Source: Acidobacteriaceae bacterium (lineage in GTDB: Bacteria > Acidobacteriota > Terriglobia > Terriglobales > SbA1). Taken from it: 6,439 nucleotides of DNA. Location of the stretch: the NCBI GenBank assembly GCA_019237515.1, contig JAFAGX010000652.1, positions 1 through 6,439 of the forward strand, given 5' to 3'. The notes beneath the pieces were generated by a model. The model was not told the DNA's origin. It was given only the letters and a program-made list of their open reading frames with translations, and ran no database searches. The stretch's first letter is position 1, and every line of letters begins with the position of its first letter. The translations under genes were made by a program, and so were the position numbers. Below are positions 1 to 5,592 of the stretch, piece after piece.

Positions 1-28
1 ACTGACTACCAGCCACTCGCTACTACTC
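1..28. repeat. Degenerate heptamer array downstream of rpsM (cut by window edge)
   Basis: Four 7-bp units can be read in register from base 1: ACTGACT, ACCAGCC, ACTCGCT and ACTACTC. They resemble a rotation of the AGCTACT unit found between other genes here. The last unit touches the rpsM TAG stop codon (28-30). The array probably continues to the left, between rpsM and the next gene, which cannot be seen. The units are degenerate, so this copy is the weakest taken alone; its likeness to the arrays at 836-904 and 6140-6181 is what supports it. Confidence 0.55.
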
Positions 29-414
29 TATGTCTTTGCCGCCGACTTCTTCTTGATCGCCACAGTGCCTTTGCGTGGACCCTTCCGGGTGCGCGCATTG
101 GTGTGCGTGCGCTGTCCGCGGACCGGCAGATTGCGCCGATGCCGATAGCCGCGATAGGAGCCGATTTCAATCAGGCGCTTGATGTTCATCTGAACATCCT
201 TGCGCAGGTCGCCTTCGACCATACCTTCGCCTTCGATCACTTGGCGGATGCGGTTGACCTCGTCTTCGCCGAGATCCTGCACTTTCTTCATCGGGTCAAC
301 TTTAGCTTCGTCGAGGATCCGGGCCGACCGCGGATTTCCAATCCCGTAAATGTAAGTCAGCGCGATATGCACGTGCTTATTGCGTGGCAAATCGACGCCT
401 GCGATACGTGCCAT
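28..414 (-). CDS. rpsM: 30S ribosomal protein S13
   Basis: S13 sits in the head of the small subunit, where it contacts P-site tRNA and forms bridges to the large subunit. The 128-residue product has the usual family length. The N-terminus starts [10 protein letters not shown], followed by the helix-two-turn-helix type core (roughly residues 14-80, with YGIG at 23-26). The strongly basic C-terminal signature is at 84-115 ([18 protein letters not shown], then [14 protein letters not shown]), and the tail is lysine-rich. The ATG start is supported by an AAGGAG ribosome-binding site at 419-424 that overlaps the stop codon of rpmJ. The gene lies only 9 nt after rpmJ, so the two are probably translationally coupled. 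In most bacteria rpsK, rpsD, rpoA and rplQ follow; they would lie beyond the left edge. Confidence 0.98.
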   Translation of the reverse strand: MARIAGVDLPRNKHVHIALTYIYGIGNPRSARILDEAKVDPMKKVQDLGEDEVNRIRQVIEGEGMVEGDLRKDVQMNIKRLIEIGSYRGYRHRRNLPVRGQRTHTNARTRKGPRKGTVAIKKKSAAKT

Positions 415-418
415 GTTT

Positions 419-424
419 CTCCTT
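419..424 (-). promoter_or_regulatory. Shine-Dalgarno site of rpsM overlapping the rpmJ stop
   Basis: On the minus strand AAGGAG lies 4 nt before the rpsM ATG. Its first A is the last base of the rpmJ TGA stop. This is one of the two strongest ribosome-binding sites in the window (the other precedes infA), and its place on the stop codon implies re-initiation or coupling between rpmJ and rpsM. Confidence 0.8.
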
Positions 425-537
425 CAGCCTTGCCGCTGTTTGTGTTTCGAGTTCACGCAGATCACTCGCACCACACCTTTGCGGTGGATGATCTTGCACT
501 TGTCGCAAATTTTCTTAACTGATGCTCGTACCTTCAT
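424..537 (-). CDS. rpmJ: 50S ribosomal protein L36 (zinc-ribbon form)
   Basis: L36 is the smallest large-subunit protein and helps organise 23S rRNA. The product has 37 residues, the standard length, and begins [14 protein letters not shown]. Cys11, Cys14, Cys27 and His32 form the C-x2-C-x12-C-x4-H zinc ribbon, so this is the zinc-binding (C+) paralogue and not the cysteine-free one. I place the start at the ATG at 537. An in-frame GTG at 609 would add 24 residues, but these are encoded by the intergenic heptamer array and have no counterpart in the family. A GGAG lies 3 nt upstream of the chosen ATG. The gene sits between infA and rpsM, its usual place. Confidence 0.97.
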   Translation of the reverse strand: MKVRASVKKICDKCKIIHRKGVVRVICVNSKHKQRQG

Positions 538-543
538 AAACTC

Positions 544-606
544 CGCTTCCAGCTTCTGGCTGCTGGCTTCCAGCCGGGTATGGCTAGGAGCTAGCAGCCA
601 GGAGCT
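544..606. repeat. Nine-unit heptamer array forming a long hairpin (infA/rpmJ spacer)
   Basis: The spacer reads as nine 7-bp units in register, for example AGCTTCT (551-557), GGCTGCT (558-564), AGGAGCT (586-592), AGCAGCC (593-599) and AGGAGCT (600-606). The polarity reverses near the middle, so arm 551-568 pairs with 589-606: 18 positions with two mismatches or wobbles. Most of the 20-nt loop can pair further (572-575 with 582-585), leaving GGGTAT at the tip. The right end reaches the first base of the infA TGA stop; the left end touches the ribosome-binding site of rpmJ. No T-run follows the hairpin on the coding strand, so it does not look like a factor-independent terminator. Confidence 0.8.
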
Positions 607-824
607 CACTTGTACCTGTACACAATCCTGCCGCGATTCAGATCGTAGGGCGAAAGCTCCACGGCAACTTTGTCCCCGGGAAGAATGCGGATAAAGTTCT
701 TGCGCATTTTACCGGAAACATGGGCCAGAACCTGATGCTTGTTTTCCAGTTCGACCCGAAACATTGCATTGGGCAGCGGCTCAAGAACCGTTGCCATAAC
801 CTCAATCGCGTCTTCTTTGCTCAT
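606..824 (-). CDS. infA: Translation initiation factor IF-1
   Basis: IF-1 is a small S1/OB-fold protein that binds the A site of the 30S subunit during initiation, together with IF-2 and IF-3. The product is 72 residues, exactly the usual size. The family pattern is plain: MSKEDAIEV at the start, [12 protein letters not shown] (residues 17-28), [19 protein letters not shown] (35-53), and [17 protein letters not shown] at the end. The ATG at 824 has an AAGGAG site at 828-833 with a short 3-nt spacing. The gene lies between map and rpmJ, as in Firmicutes and many other phyla. Repeat-filled spacers of 76 and 68 nt flank it, so it appears to be translated on its own and not coupled to its neighbours. 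Confidence 0.98.
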   Translation of the reverse strand: MSKEDAIEVMATVLEPLPNAMFRVELENKHQVLAHVSGKMRKNFIRILPGDKVAVELSPYDLNRGRIVYRYK

Positions 825-835
825 GCACTCCTTGG

Positions 836-863
836 AGTTAGTAGCTGGTAGCTAGTAGCTAGG
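836..863. repeat. Heptamer array, plus polarity, upstream of infA
   Basis: Four 7-bp units follow in register: AGTTAGT, AGCTGGT, AGCTAGT, AGCTAGG. The array starts two bases beyond the infA ribosome-binding region. It is the reverse-complement partner of the array at 875-904: CTAGTAGCTAGG (852-863) matches CCTAGCTACTAG (893-904) perfectly over 12 bp. Confidence 0.8.
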
Positions 864-874
864 ACAAATCAACT

Positions 875-904
875 AGCTACTCGCGACTAGGGCCTAGCTA
901 CTAG
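875..904. repeat. Heptamer array, opposite polarity, overlapping the map stop
   Basis: Four 7-bp units plus a partial one: AGCTACT, CGCGACT, AGGGCCT, AGCTACT, AG. The last bases include the TAG stop of map (901-903) and one base of the final Asn codon. Together with the array at 836-863 it gives two mutually exclusive stems: 854-862 with 873-881 (9 bp, 10-nt loop), or 852-863 with 893-904 (12 bp, 29-nt loop). Confidence 0.8.
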
Positions 905-1650
905 TTTGTCAAAATCACTGGTCCGTTCTTGGTCACCGCCACGCAGTGCTCAAAATGGGCACTGCAGCTTCCGTCCGTCGTGACCGCAGTCCACTTGTCA
1001 TCTAGGACGCGCGTCCCAGGCTGGCCCGAGTTCACCATCGGTTCGATTGCCAGCACCATGCCGTCCCGCAGCCGTGTACCTTGCCCGCGTTTGCCGAAGT
1101 TCGGCACCTGCGGTTCCTCATGGAGGCGGGTGCCGATCCCATGCCCAACAAATTCGCGGACCACACTGAAGCCATTGGCTTCAACGTACTCCTGAACCGC
1201 TGCTCCCACGTCGCCAATCGCATTGCCAATCCGCGCCTGCTCGATACCCTTGTATAGCGATGCTTCTGTGACTTCGAGCAGCTTGCGTGTTTCCGGATTC
1301 AAACCGTTGACCGGAACCGTAATTGCTGCGTCGCCATAGTAACCATCCATCACCACGCCGCAATCAATCGAAACAATATCGCCCGGGTTAAGCACGCGCT
1401 TATCCGACGGAATGCCATGAACGATCTCTTCATTGATCGAAGTGCACAGCACACAAGGATAGTTGTAATAACCCTTGAATGCCGGCTTTGCACCTGAATC
1501 CTTAATCTTCTGCTCGGCGGCGCGCTCCAGATCCATCGTGCTGATGCCTGGGGTAACCAACGTACGCAAGTGATCGAGAACTTCGCGAACTATATGGCCG
1601 CTCCGCCGCATCTTCTCGATTTCCGCCGCCGACTTACAAACGATTGCCAT
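901..1650 (-). CDS. map: Methionine aminopeptidase, type I
   Basis: This metalloprotease removes the initiator methionine from new proteins in the cytosol. The 249-residue product has the single-domain pita-bread fold of type Ia enzymes. The expected five metal ligands are visible: Asp96 (in SIDCG), Asp107 (in GYYGDAA), His170 (in FVGHGIG), Glu203 (in AIEPM) and Glu234 (in HFEHCVAV). His78 (IVHGIP) and His177 (LHEEP) match the usual substrate-side histidines. I chose the ATG at 1650 because MAIVCKSAAEIEKMRRSG is the normal family N-terminus. A longer in-frame start at 1728 would add 26 residues lying inside adk. The gene begins 4 nt after the adk stop, with only a weak purine-rich signal, so translation is probably coupled to adk. 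Confidence 0.97.
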   Translation of the reverse strand: MAIVCKSAAEIEKMRRSGHIVREVLDHLRTLVTPGISTMDLERAAEQKIKDSGAKPAFKGYYNYPCVLCTSINEEIVHGIPSDKRVLNPGDIVSIDCGVVMDGYYGDAAITVPVNGLNPETRKLLEVTEASLYKGIEQARIGNAIGDVGAAVQEYVEANGFSVVREFVGHGIGTRLHEEPQVPNFGKRGQGTRLRDGMVLAIEPMVNSGQPGTRVLDDKWTAVTTDGSCSAHFEHCVAVTKNGPVILTN

Positions 1651-1654
1651 ACTT

Positions 1655-2362
1655 TCAACAGCCCTTGGCGCGGTTCCTGATCTCCTGAAAAATCTGTTCG
1701 GATACCTGCTCCGCGGGCAGGGTTCCATTCACCGAAATGAGACGTCCTTTGTCCTGGTAGTAGTCGGCCACCGGACGCGTTTGCTGTTCGTATGCCAGTA
1801 GCCGTTCCCGGATAACCTCAGGACGATCATCGTTGCGGATGACCAGCTTGGAGCCGTCGATGTCACAGAGTTCATCGACGCGTGGTGGCTGAAGATGGAC
1901 GTTGTAAATCCGACCACAGACAGGACACGTTCTACGCCCGGTGAGCCGCAGTATCAGATCATTATAGTCAACGTCAATTCGGATCACAATCGGCAGACAC
2001 TTTCCCGCATGCGATTTGTCAAAGAACTCATGCTCCAGGAAGGCGTCCAGCCATCCTGCCTGCGCCGCGGTCCGCGGAAAGCCGTCGAGAATGAAACCTC
2101 GATCGCAATCAGCCTCGCGCAACCGCTGCGCCACCATGTCGTACAACAATTCGTCAGGCACGAGCTCGCCGCGTGCCATGATGTCTTTCGCCAGCAGCCC
2201 CAAACCGGTTTGATCTTTCACGTGCTGGCGAAGCAGATCGCCCGTGGAGATTTGGGGAATCCGCCACTTCTCTGCAATGATCTTGGCTTGGGTGCCTTTA
2301 CCTGCACCCGGTGGGCCCAGCAAAACAATTGGCCCAATGCTGTCCGAGATTTGCTCGGCCAT
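1655..2362 (-). CDS. adk: Adenylate kinase (long-lid, zinc-type)
   Basis: Adk interconverts ATP + AMP and 2 ADP in the cytosol. The 235-residue product carries the P-loop GPPGAGKGT (16-24), the AMP-binding region with STGDLLR (39-45) and DGFPRT (93-98), and the RNDDRPEVIRERL segment (176-188) of the catalytic core. The lid (about 140-178) is the long form. Cys146, Cys149, Cys166 and Asp169 sit at the spacing of the Cys3-Asp structural zinc site known from Gram-positive enzymes, so the lid probably binds zinc. The N-terminus is about ten residues longer before the P-loop than in compact homologues. A GAGG lies 9 nt before the ATG. The gene lies between secY and map, its usual place. Confidence 0.97.
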   Translation of the reverse strand: MAEQISDSIGPIVLLGPPGAGKGTQAKIIAEKWRIPQISTGDLLRQHVKDQTGLGLLAKDIMARGELVPDELLYDMVAQRLREADCDRGFILDGFPRTAAQAGWLDAFLEHEFFDKSHAGKCLPIVIRIDVDYNDLILRLTGRRTCPVCGRIYNVHLQPPRVDELCDIDGSKLVIRNDDRPEVIRERLLAYEQQTRPVADYYQDKGRLISVNGTLPAEQVSEQIFQEIRNRAKGC

Positions 2363-2429
2363 GCGAGACGGCCTCGTTTCTCCCCACCCCAGTTCACTTC
2401 AGCAACTGCTGCGAAGCTCCGCTCCGCCT

Positions 2430-2450
2430 GGACGGGCGAGAGGCCCGTCC
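2430..2450. repeat. GC-rich palindrome in the secY/adk spacer
   Basis: GGACGGGC (2430-2437) and GCCCGTCC (2443-2450) form a perfect 8-bp stem closed by a 5-nt GAGAG loop. The hairpin lies in the 97-nt gap between the secY stop and the adk start. No T-run follows on the coding strand, so it is not a typical intrinsic terminator. It looks like a REP-type dispersed palindrome or an mRNA-stabilising or processing hairpin. No second copy occurs in this window. The rest of the gap (2363-2429) holds the adk ribosome-binding site and no other feature I recognise. Confidence 0.7.
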
Positions 2451-2459
2451 CTACACGAC

Positions 2460-3848
2460 CTAAGCCCAAGTGCGGCGACCACGAATTCGGCCACTGCGCG
2501 GTGTGAAACCGTCGTAGTGGCGCATGATCAGCTGCGCCTCAATTTGCGTGACCGTATCCATGGCCACGCCCACCACAATCAGCAGGGAAGTGCCGCCAAA
2601 GTAAAACGTCACGCCTAAACCGTTGGTCACCCACGTAGGCAAGCGCTCAAAGAAAGCTCCAACGGGTCCCCAAAGATGGTTCAGATGGATTCCGGCGATC
2701 ATCCACTCGGGAATAAACGAGATGATGATCAGATAAAGTGCTCCCACCAGCGTGATCCGGGTCAGAATCTCGTTGATGTGGTCCGCTGTTCGCTTGCCCG
2801 GCCGAATCCCTGGAATGAACCCGCCATACTTCCGCATGTTGTCCGCAACCTCGTTCGGGTTGAAGACGATCGAAACGTAGAAGTAGGCGAAGAAAATAAT
2901 CCCGACCGCATACAGCAGCGTGTAAAGCGGCTCTCCCCAACCGAGGGCATGAATCAGATCTCCGAAGTATCGATTGTTCCGGAAGCCCTGAAACAGCATC
3001 TGCGGCATTGTCAAGATCGAGGATGCAAAGATGACCGGCATAACGCCGCCCGCATTTACGCGCAATGGTAAGTGGGTCGATTGGCCGCCCATCACTTTGC
3101 GCCCAACAACTCGTTTTGCGTACTGCACGGGGATGCGACGCTCACTGCGTTCCACGTACACAATGAATGCCACAACCAGGATCATGAGCCCGACGAGCAG
3201 GATCATCGCAGGTGCGGTGAATGCACCCCAGGCATCAGTTCGGGCTTTGTCAATCAAATCCGCGACGCCTCGCGGCAGACCCACCACAATGCCAGCGAAG
3301 ATCAACAACGACATGCCATTCCCGACACCCCGCTCGGTGATTTGCTCGCCCAGCCACATGATGAAGCAGCTGCCGGTTGTGAGCGTGAGCATGGTCATCA
3401 AGAGGAAGCCGATTCCCGGGGTGACCACGAAGTCGCCGGCTTTTTCCAGACTGATAGCGATGCCCAGCGATTGGACGGCGCTGAGGATAATTGTCAGATA
3501 ACGCGTCCACTGGGTGATCTTCTTTCGCCCCAGTTCGCCCTCTTTTTGCAGCTTTGCGAGTGGCTCATAGACCACCGTCAGCAACTGCAAAATGATAGAG
3601 GCGGTGATGTAGGGCATGATGCCCAAAGCGAAAATTGTCAGCCGGCGAAGCTGCCCACCGGAGAAAAGATCGACAAAACCCAGAAACGTGCCACGGTTCT
3701 GCTCAAAAAACTGCTGCAGCCGGTCCGCATTTACACCAGGAGTGGGAATGTGTCCGCCCAAACGGTATACGGCCAGCAGCCCCAGCGTGAACAAAATGCG
3801 GCGCCGCAAATCAGGAATGCGAAATATGTTTGCGAACTTTTCCAGCAT
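2460..3848 (-). CDS. secY: Protein translocase subunit SecY
   Basis: SecY is the channel of the Sec translocon, exporting unfolded proteins or inserting membrane proteins with SecE, SecG and SecA or the ribosome. The 462-residue product has about ten hydrophobic segments, near 17-35, 70-95, 115-135, 146-167, 177-197, 212-232, 268-288, 306-330, 364-384 and 411-431. Family signatures include RLGGHIPTPGV (29-39), FALGIMPYITASIILQLL (73-90), GEQITERGVGNGMSLLIF (167-184), ERSERRIPVQYAKR (233-246), NPNEVADNMRKYGGFIPGIRPG (330-351, the C5 loop region that contacts SecA or the ribosome) and EAQLIMRHYDGF near the C-terminus. The ATG overlaps the rplO stop as TAATG, with GAGG upstream inside rplO, so translation is coupled. 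The length and ends look complete. Confidence 0.98.
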   Translation of the reverse strand: MLEKFANIFRIPDLRRRILFTLGLLAVYRLGGHIPTPGVNADRLQQFFEQNRGTFLGFVDLFSGGQLRRLTIFALGIMPYITASIILQLLTVVYEPLAKLQKEGELGRKKITQWTRYLTIILSAVQSLGIAISLEKAGDFVVTPGIGFLLMTMLTLTTGSCFIMWLGEQITERGVGNGMSLLIFAGIVVGLPRGVADLIDKARTDAWGAFTAPAMILLVGLMILVVAFIVYVERSERRIPVQYAKRVVGRKVMGGQSTHLPLRVNAGGVMPVIFASSILTMPQMLFQGFRNNRYFGDLIHALGWGEPLYTLLYAVGIIFFAYFYVSIVFNPNEVADNMRKYGGFIPGIRPGKRTADHINEILTRITLVGALYLIIISFIPEWMIAGIHLNHLWGPVGAFFERLPTWVTNGLGVTFYFGGTSLLIVVGVAMDTVTQIEAQLIMRHYDGFTPRSGRIRGRRTWA

Positions 3849-3850
3849 TA
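3846..3850 (-). promoter_or_regulatory. TAATG stop-start overlap of rplO and secY
   Basis: On the minus strand the rplO stop TAA and the secY start ATG share one A. This arrangement normally means that ribosomes finishing L15 re-initiate on secY, tying channel output to ribosomal-protein output. A GAGG about 10 nt upstream supports the start. Confidence 0.85.
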
Positions 3851-4285
3851 CTGCAGAACCTCGAATTTCCCGCCAGCCTTCGTGATCTTTTCCTGAGCTG
3901 ACTTTGAAAACTTGTGAGCCTGGATTGTAATCGCCTTCGAGAGTTCACCATCACCCAGAATTTTCACCGTACTCTTGCTGGTGATGAGCCCGGCCTTGCG
4001 CAACACATCCGGTGTTATCGTCGTTTCGTCAAGGCCGGCAAGCCTTTCCAGGTTAAGAATGCTGTACTCCTGCCGGAAGATGTTGGTAAAACCGCGCTTG
4101 GGCATCCGGCGGTGCAGAGGCATCTGGCCGCCTTCAAAGCCGCGGATCATCCGCGAACCGCTGCGCGAACGCTGACCCTTATGTCCACGCGTCGAAGTCT
4201 TCCCCATCCCCGAGCCCATACCACGGCCCACGCGTTTGCGATTCTCTGACGCCTTCTTCGGTGCTCGAATATTGGATAAGTTCAT
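3848..4285 (-). CDS. rplO: 50S ribosomal protein L15
   Basis: L15 is a late-assembly protein of the large subunit that binds 23S rRNA. The product has 145 residues, the usual size. The N-terminal half is a long glycine- and arginine-rich extension that threads into rRNA: KRVGRGMGSGMGKTSTRGHK (17-36), then RIRGFEGGQMP-like sequence at 46-56 and RRMPKRGF at 59-66. The C-terminal globular domain ends with KAGGKFEVLQ. The ATG at 4285 agrees with the family start MNLSNIRAP. The ribosome-binding site is only GAGAG-like. The gene follows rpmD by 41 nt and overlaps secY by one base. Confidence 0.97.
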   Translation of the reverse strand: MNLSNIRAPKKASENRKRVGRGMGSGMGKTSTRGHKGQRSRSGSRMIRGFEGGQMPLHRRMPKRGFTNIFRQEYSILNLERLAGLDETTITPDVLRKAGLITSKSTVKILGDGELSKAITIQAHKFSKSAQEKITKAGGKFEVLQ

Positions 4286-4326
4286 AAAAGCTCTCGACTG
4301 TCACTACTGAAAGCTCACGCCTTGCA

Positions 4327-4527
4327 TTAAAGAATTTCTACCAGATGTGGGACTTTAGCCACCATCCCTCGAATGGCCGGAGTATCCGGACGTTCGACCA
4401 CCTGGTATAGCCGCGTGAAGCCTAGTCCTTTGACTACCTTTTTTTGTTTCATCGGTGCGCAAATGGAGGAACGCACCCATTTCAACTGGAGGGTTCCTCC
4501 GCCCGAATTTGATTTCTTTGCTGTCAT
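4327..4527 (-). CDS. rpmD: 50S ribosomal protein L30
   Basis: L30 is a small alpha/beta protein of the large subunit. The product has 66 residues. The conserved core begins near residue 13 (LQLKWVRSSICAP) and includes KGLGFTRLYQVVERPDTPAI (33-52) and a GMVAKVPHLVEI ending. The first dozen residues (MTAKKSNSGGGT) are a short polar extension beyond the usual 58-60-residue protein. The start at 4527 is still the best choice: a GAGG lies 7 nt upstream, and Met26 is inside the fold. The gene sits 26 nt after rpsE and before rplO, its usual slot. The 41-nt gap to rplO holds no clear feature beyond a direct repeat of AAAGCTC at 4287-4293 and 4310-4316. Confidence 0.96.
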   Translation of the reverse strand: MTAKKSNSGGGTLQLKWVRSSICAPMKQKKVVKGLGFTRLYQVVERPDTPAIRGMVAKVPHLVEIL

Positions 4528-4553
4528 TGCAAAATCCTCGATGCCGATCTAAC

Positions 4554-5063
4554 TTAAAGTTCTTCTTCAGCTTTGCCGCGTAACACCGCTACATCCTGCT
4601 TACTTTTGAGCTTCTTCAATGCGTCGAAGGTAGCCTTGATCACGTTGTGCGGGTTCGTCGTCCCAATAGACTTGGTCAAAACGTTCTGAACGCCAGCCGA
4701 AGTCATAACTGCTCGCACCGCCCCCCCGGCAATGACGCCGGTGCCCTCTGCGGCAGGTTTCAACAGCACCATGCCCGAGCCATATCGTCCCAACACCGAG
4801 TGCGGAATGCTGGTCTGAGTCAGATTGACCTTTACCAGGTTCTTTTTGGCCGATTCGATTCCTTTGCGGATGGCTTGCGGGACTTCTTTCGCCTTGCCTG
4901 ATCCATAGCCGACGATCGCGGCACTCGGATCGCCAACAACGACCAGTGCGGCAAAGGACAGATTCTTACCGCCCTTCACGACCTTGGTAACGCGATTAAT
5001 CGCGACCACCTGATCTTTCAGTTGATACGCCCCTGCATCGAGTTTCTTCGCTACTGTTGCCAT
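4554..5063 (-). CDS. rpsE: 30S ribosomal protein S5
   Basis: S5 sits at the back of the small subunit near the mRNA entry site and affects decoding accuracy; in E. coli its N-terminal loop is linked to spectinomycin response. The product has 169 residues. The N-terminal double-stranded-RNA-binding-like domain shows [20 protein letters not shown] (22-41) and [18 protein letters not shown] (51-68). The C-terminal domain shows [13 protein letters not shown] (85-97), [20 protein letters not shown] (100-119) and [14 protein letters not shown] (132-145). The VKGG turn of the spectinomycin loop is intact. The ATG at 5063 is preceded only by an AGAGA-like site. An 82-nt, heptamer-filled spacer separates it from rplR. 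Confidence 0.98.
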   Translation of the reverse strand: MATVAKKLDAGAYQLKDQVVAINRVTKVVKGGKNLSFAALVVVGDPSAAIVGYGSGKAKEVPQAIRKGIESAKKNLVKVNLTQTSIPHSVLGRYGSGMVLLKPAAEGTGVIAGGAVRAVMTSAGVQNVLTKSIGTTNPHNVIKATFDALKKLKSKQDVAVLRGKAEEEL

Positions 5064-5082
5064 TCGATTCTCTTCTCGTCTA

Positions 5083-5145
5083 TAGCCCTTAGCCGTTAGC
5101 TTTTGGCTCTTAGCGAAAGCCAGAAGCTAGAAGCTAAAAGCTGCT
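5083..5145. repeat. Nine-unit heptamer array with central reversal (rplR/rpsE spacer)
   Basis: Nine consecutive 7-bp units keep register without an indel, from TAGCCCT (5083-5089) and TAGCCGT (5090-5096) through TAGCGAA at the turn (5111-5117) to AGCTAGA (5125-5131), AGCTAAA (5132-5138) and AGCTGCT (5139-5145). The array ends on the base before the rplR TAA stop. The polarity changes at the centre, so 5097-5108 pairs with 5118-5129 (12 positions, one mismatch) around a 9-nt loop. The remaining bases of the gap (5064-5082) hold the rpsE ribosome-binding region. Confidence 0.85.
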
Positions 5146-5511
5146 TTAGAACTGCAAACCGGCTTCCCGGGCGGCGTCTGCCAAAGCTTTCACGCGACCG
5201 TGGTAAATGTAACCTCCGCGATCAAACACAACTTTGCTGATTCCCTTGGCTTTGGCTCGCTCTGCAATCGCTTTTCCTACGGCCTTGGCTGCAGCGACGT
5301 TACCGCCAGTGCGTTTCTCACCCTTGCTGCCTTCGGCGGAATTTGCCGAAACCAGGGTCGCGCCGTTGAAATCATCGATCACTTGCACGTAAATGTGATT
5401 CAGCGAGCGATACACGTTCAACCGTGGCCGCTCCGAGGTGCCCAGAACTTTTTTCCGGATGCGCTCGTGCACAAACCGCCGGTTCGTATCTTTGGAAGTT
5501 TTCGTTAACAT
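5146..5511 (-). CDS. rplR: 50S ribosomal protein L18
   Basis: L18 binds 5S rRNA and helps attach it to the large subunit in the central protuberance. The product has 121 residues. The basic N-terminus ([11 protein letters not shown] at 11-21) is followed by the family core: [20 protein letters not shown] (27-46), then [19 protein letters not shown] (73-91), [19 protein letters not shown] (96-114) and REAGLQF at the end. I chose the ATG at 5511. An in-frame TTG at 5553 would add 14 residues encoded by repeat DNA. The chosen ATG is preceded by AAGGACGGA, which is supplied by the first unit of the upstream heptamer array. Spacers on both sides are repeat-filled. Confidence 0.96.
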   Translation of the reverse strand: MLTKTSKDTNRRFVHERIRKKVLGTSERPRLNVYRSLNHIYVQVIDDFNGATLVSANSAEGSKGEKRTGGNVAAAKAVGKAIAERAKAKGISKVVFDRGGYIYHGRVKALADAAREAGLQF

Positions 5512-5517
5512 CTTGTT

Positions 5518-5526
5518 TCCGTCCTT
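5518..5526 (-). promoter_or_regulatory. Ribosome-binding region of rplR inside a repeat unit
   Basis: On the minus strand AAGGACGGA precedes the rplR ATG: AAGGA lies 10 nt and GGA 6 nt upstream. The AAGGAC part belongs to the first heptamer of the array at 5521-5590, so the repeat appears to contribute the ribosome-binding site. This decides for the ATG at 5511 over the TTG at 5553. Confidence 0.55.
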
Positions 5527-5590
5527 GGTCGTTCGTCCCTGGTCGTTGGCCAAGCACCTCAGTGCCCACGACCAACAGCTAACGACCGGC
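5521..5590. repeat. Second-type heptamer array (GTCGTTG/CAACGAC) in the rplF/rplR spacer
   Basis: Seven-base units run from 5521: GTCCTTG, GTCGTTC, GTCCCTG, GTCGTTG. Two 14-bp blocks (5521-5534 and 5535-5548) agree at 12 of 14 bases. After a degenerate centre the opposite polarity appears: GACCAAC (5570-5576), AGCTAAC, GACCGGC. The halves fold: 5540-5546 pairs perfectly with 5568-5574, and GCAC (5554-5557) pairs with GTGC (5562-5565) around CTCA. The array runs from just after the rplF TAG stop (5593-5595) to the rplR ribosome-binding site. The AGCTAAC unit links it to the other repeat type in this window. Confidence 0.75.
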
Positions 5591-5592
5591 GA

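Noticed and set aside
544..606. CRISPR-like repeat array
   Set aside because: The units are only 7 bp, contiguous, and without spacers or cas genes; these are tandem repeats.
825..900. A promoter for infA inside the map/infA spacer
   Set aside because: A TTGATT is present on the minus strand, but no suitable -10 box occurs at normal spacing; repeated TAGCTA-like units give spurious matches.
1651..1728. A 26-residue N-terminal extension of methionine aminopeptidase
   Set aside because: The extension lies inside the 3' end of adk, and the family N-terminus begins at the ATG at 1650.
2430..2450. Intrinsic terminator after secY
   Set aside because: The hairpin is strong but no T-run follows it on the coding strand, and the operon continues into adk.
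1895..2506. A 203-codon plus-strand open frame across adk and the secY/adk gap
   Set aside because: It is antisense to adk, has no recognisable domain, and adk is unambiguous on the other strand.
3072..3896. A 274-codon open frame on the plus strand across secY
   Set aside because: It lies antisense to a clear SecY gene, its translation is low-complexity and rich in His, Gln and Asp, and it resembles no family; it is a shadow of the secY codon pattern.
5512..5553. A TTG start adding 14 residues to L18
   Set aside because: The added residues are encoded by heptamer repeat DNA, and the ATG at 5511 gives the normal family length.
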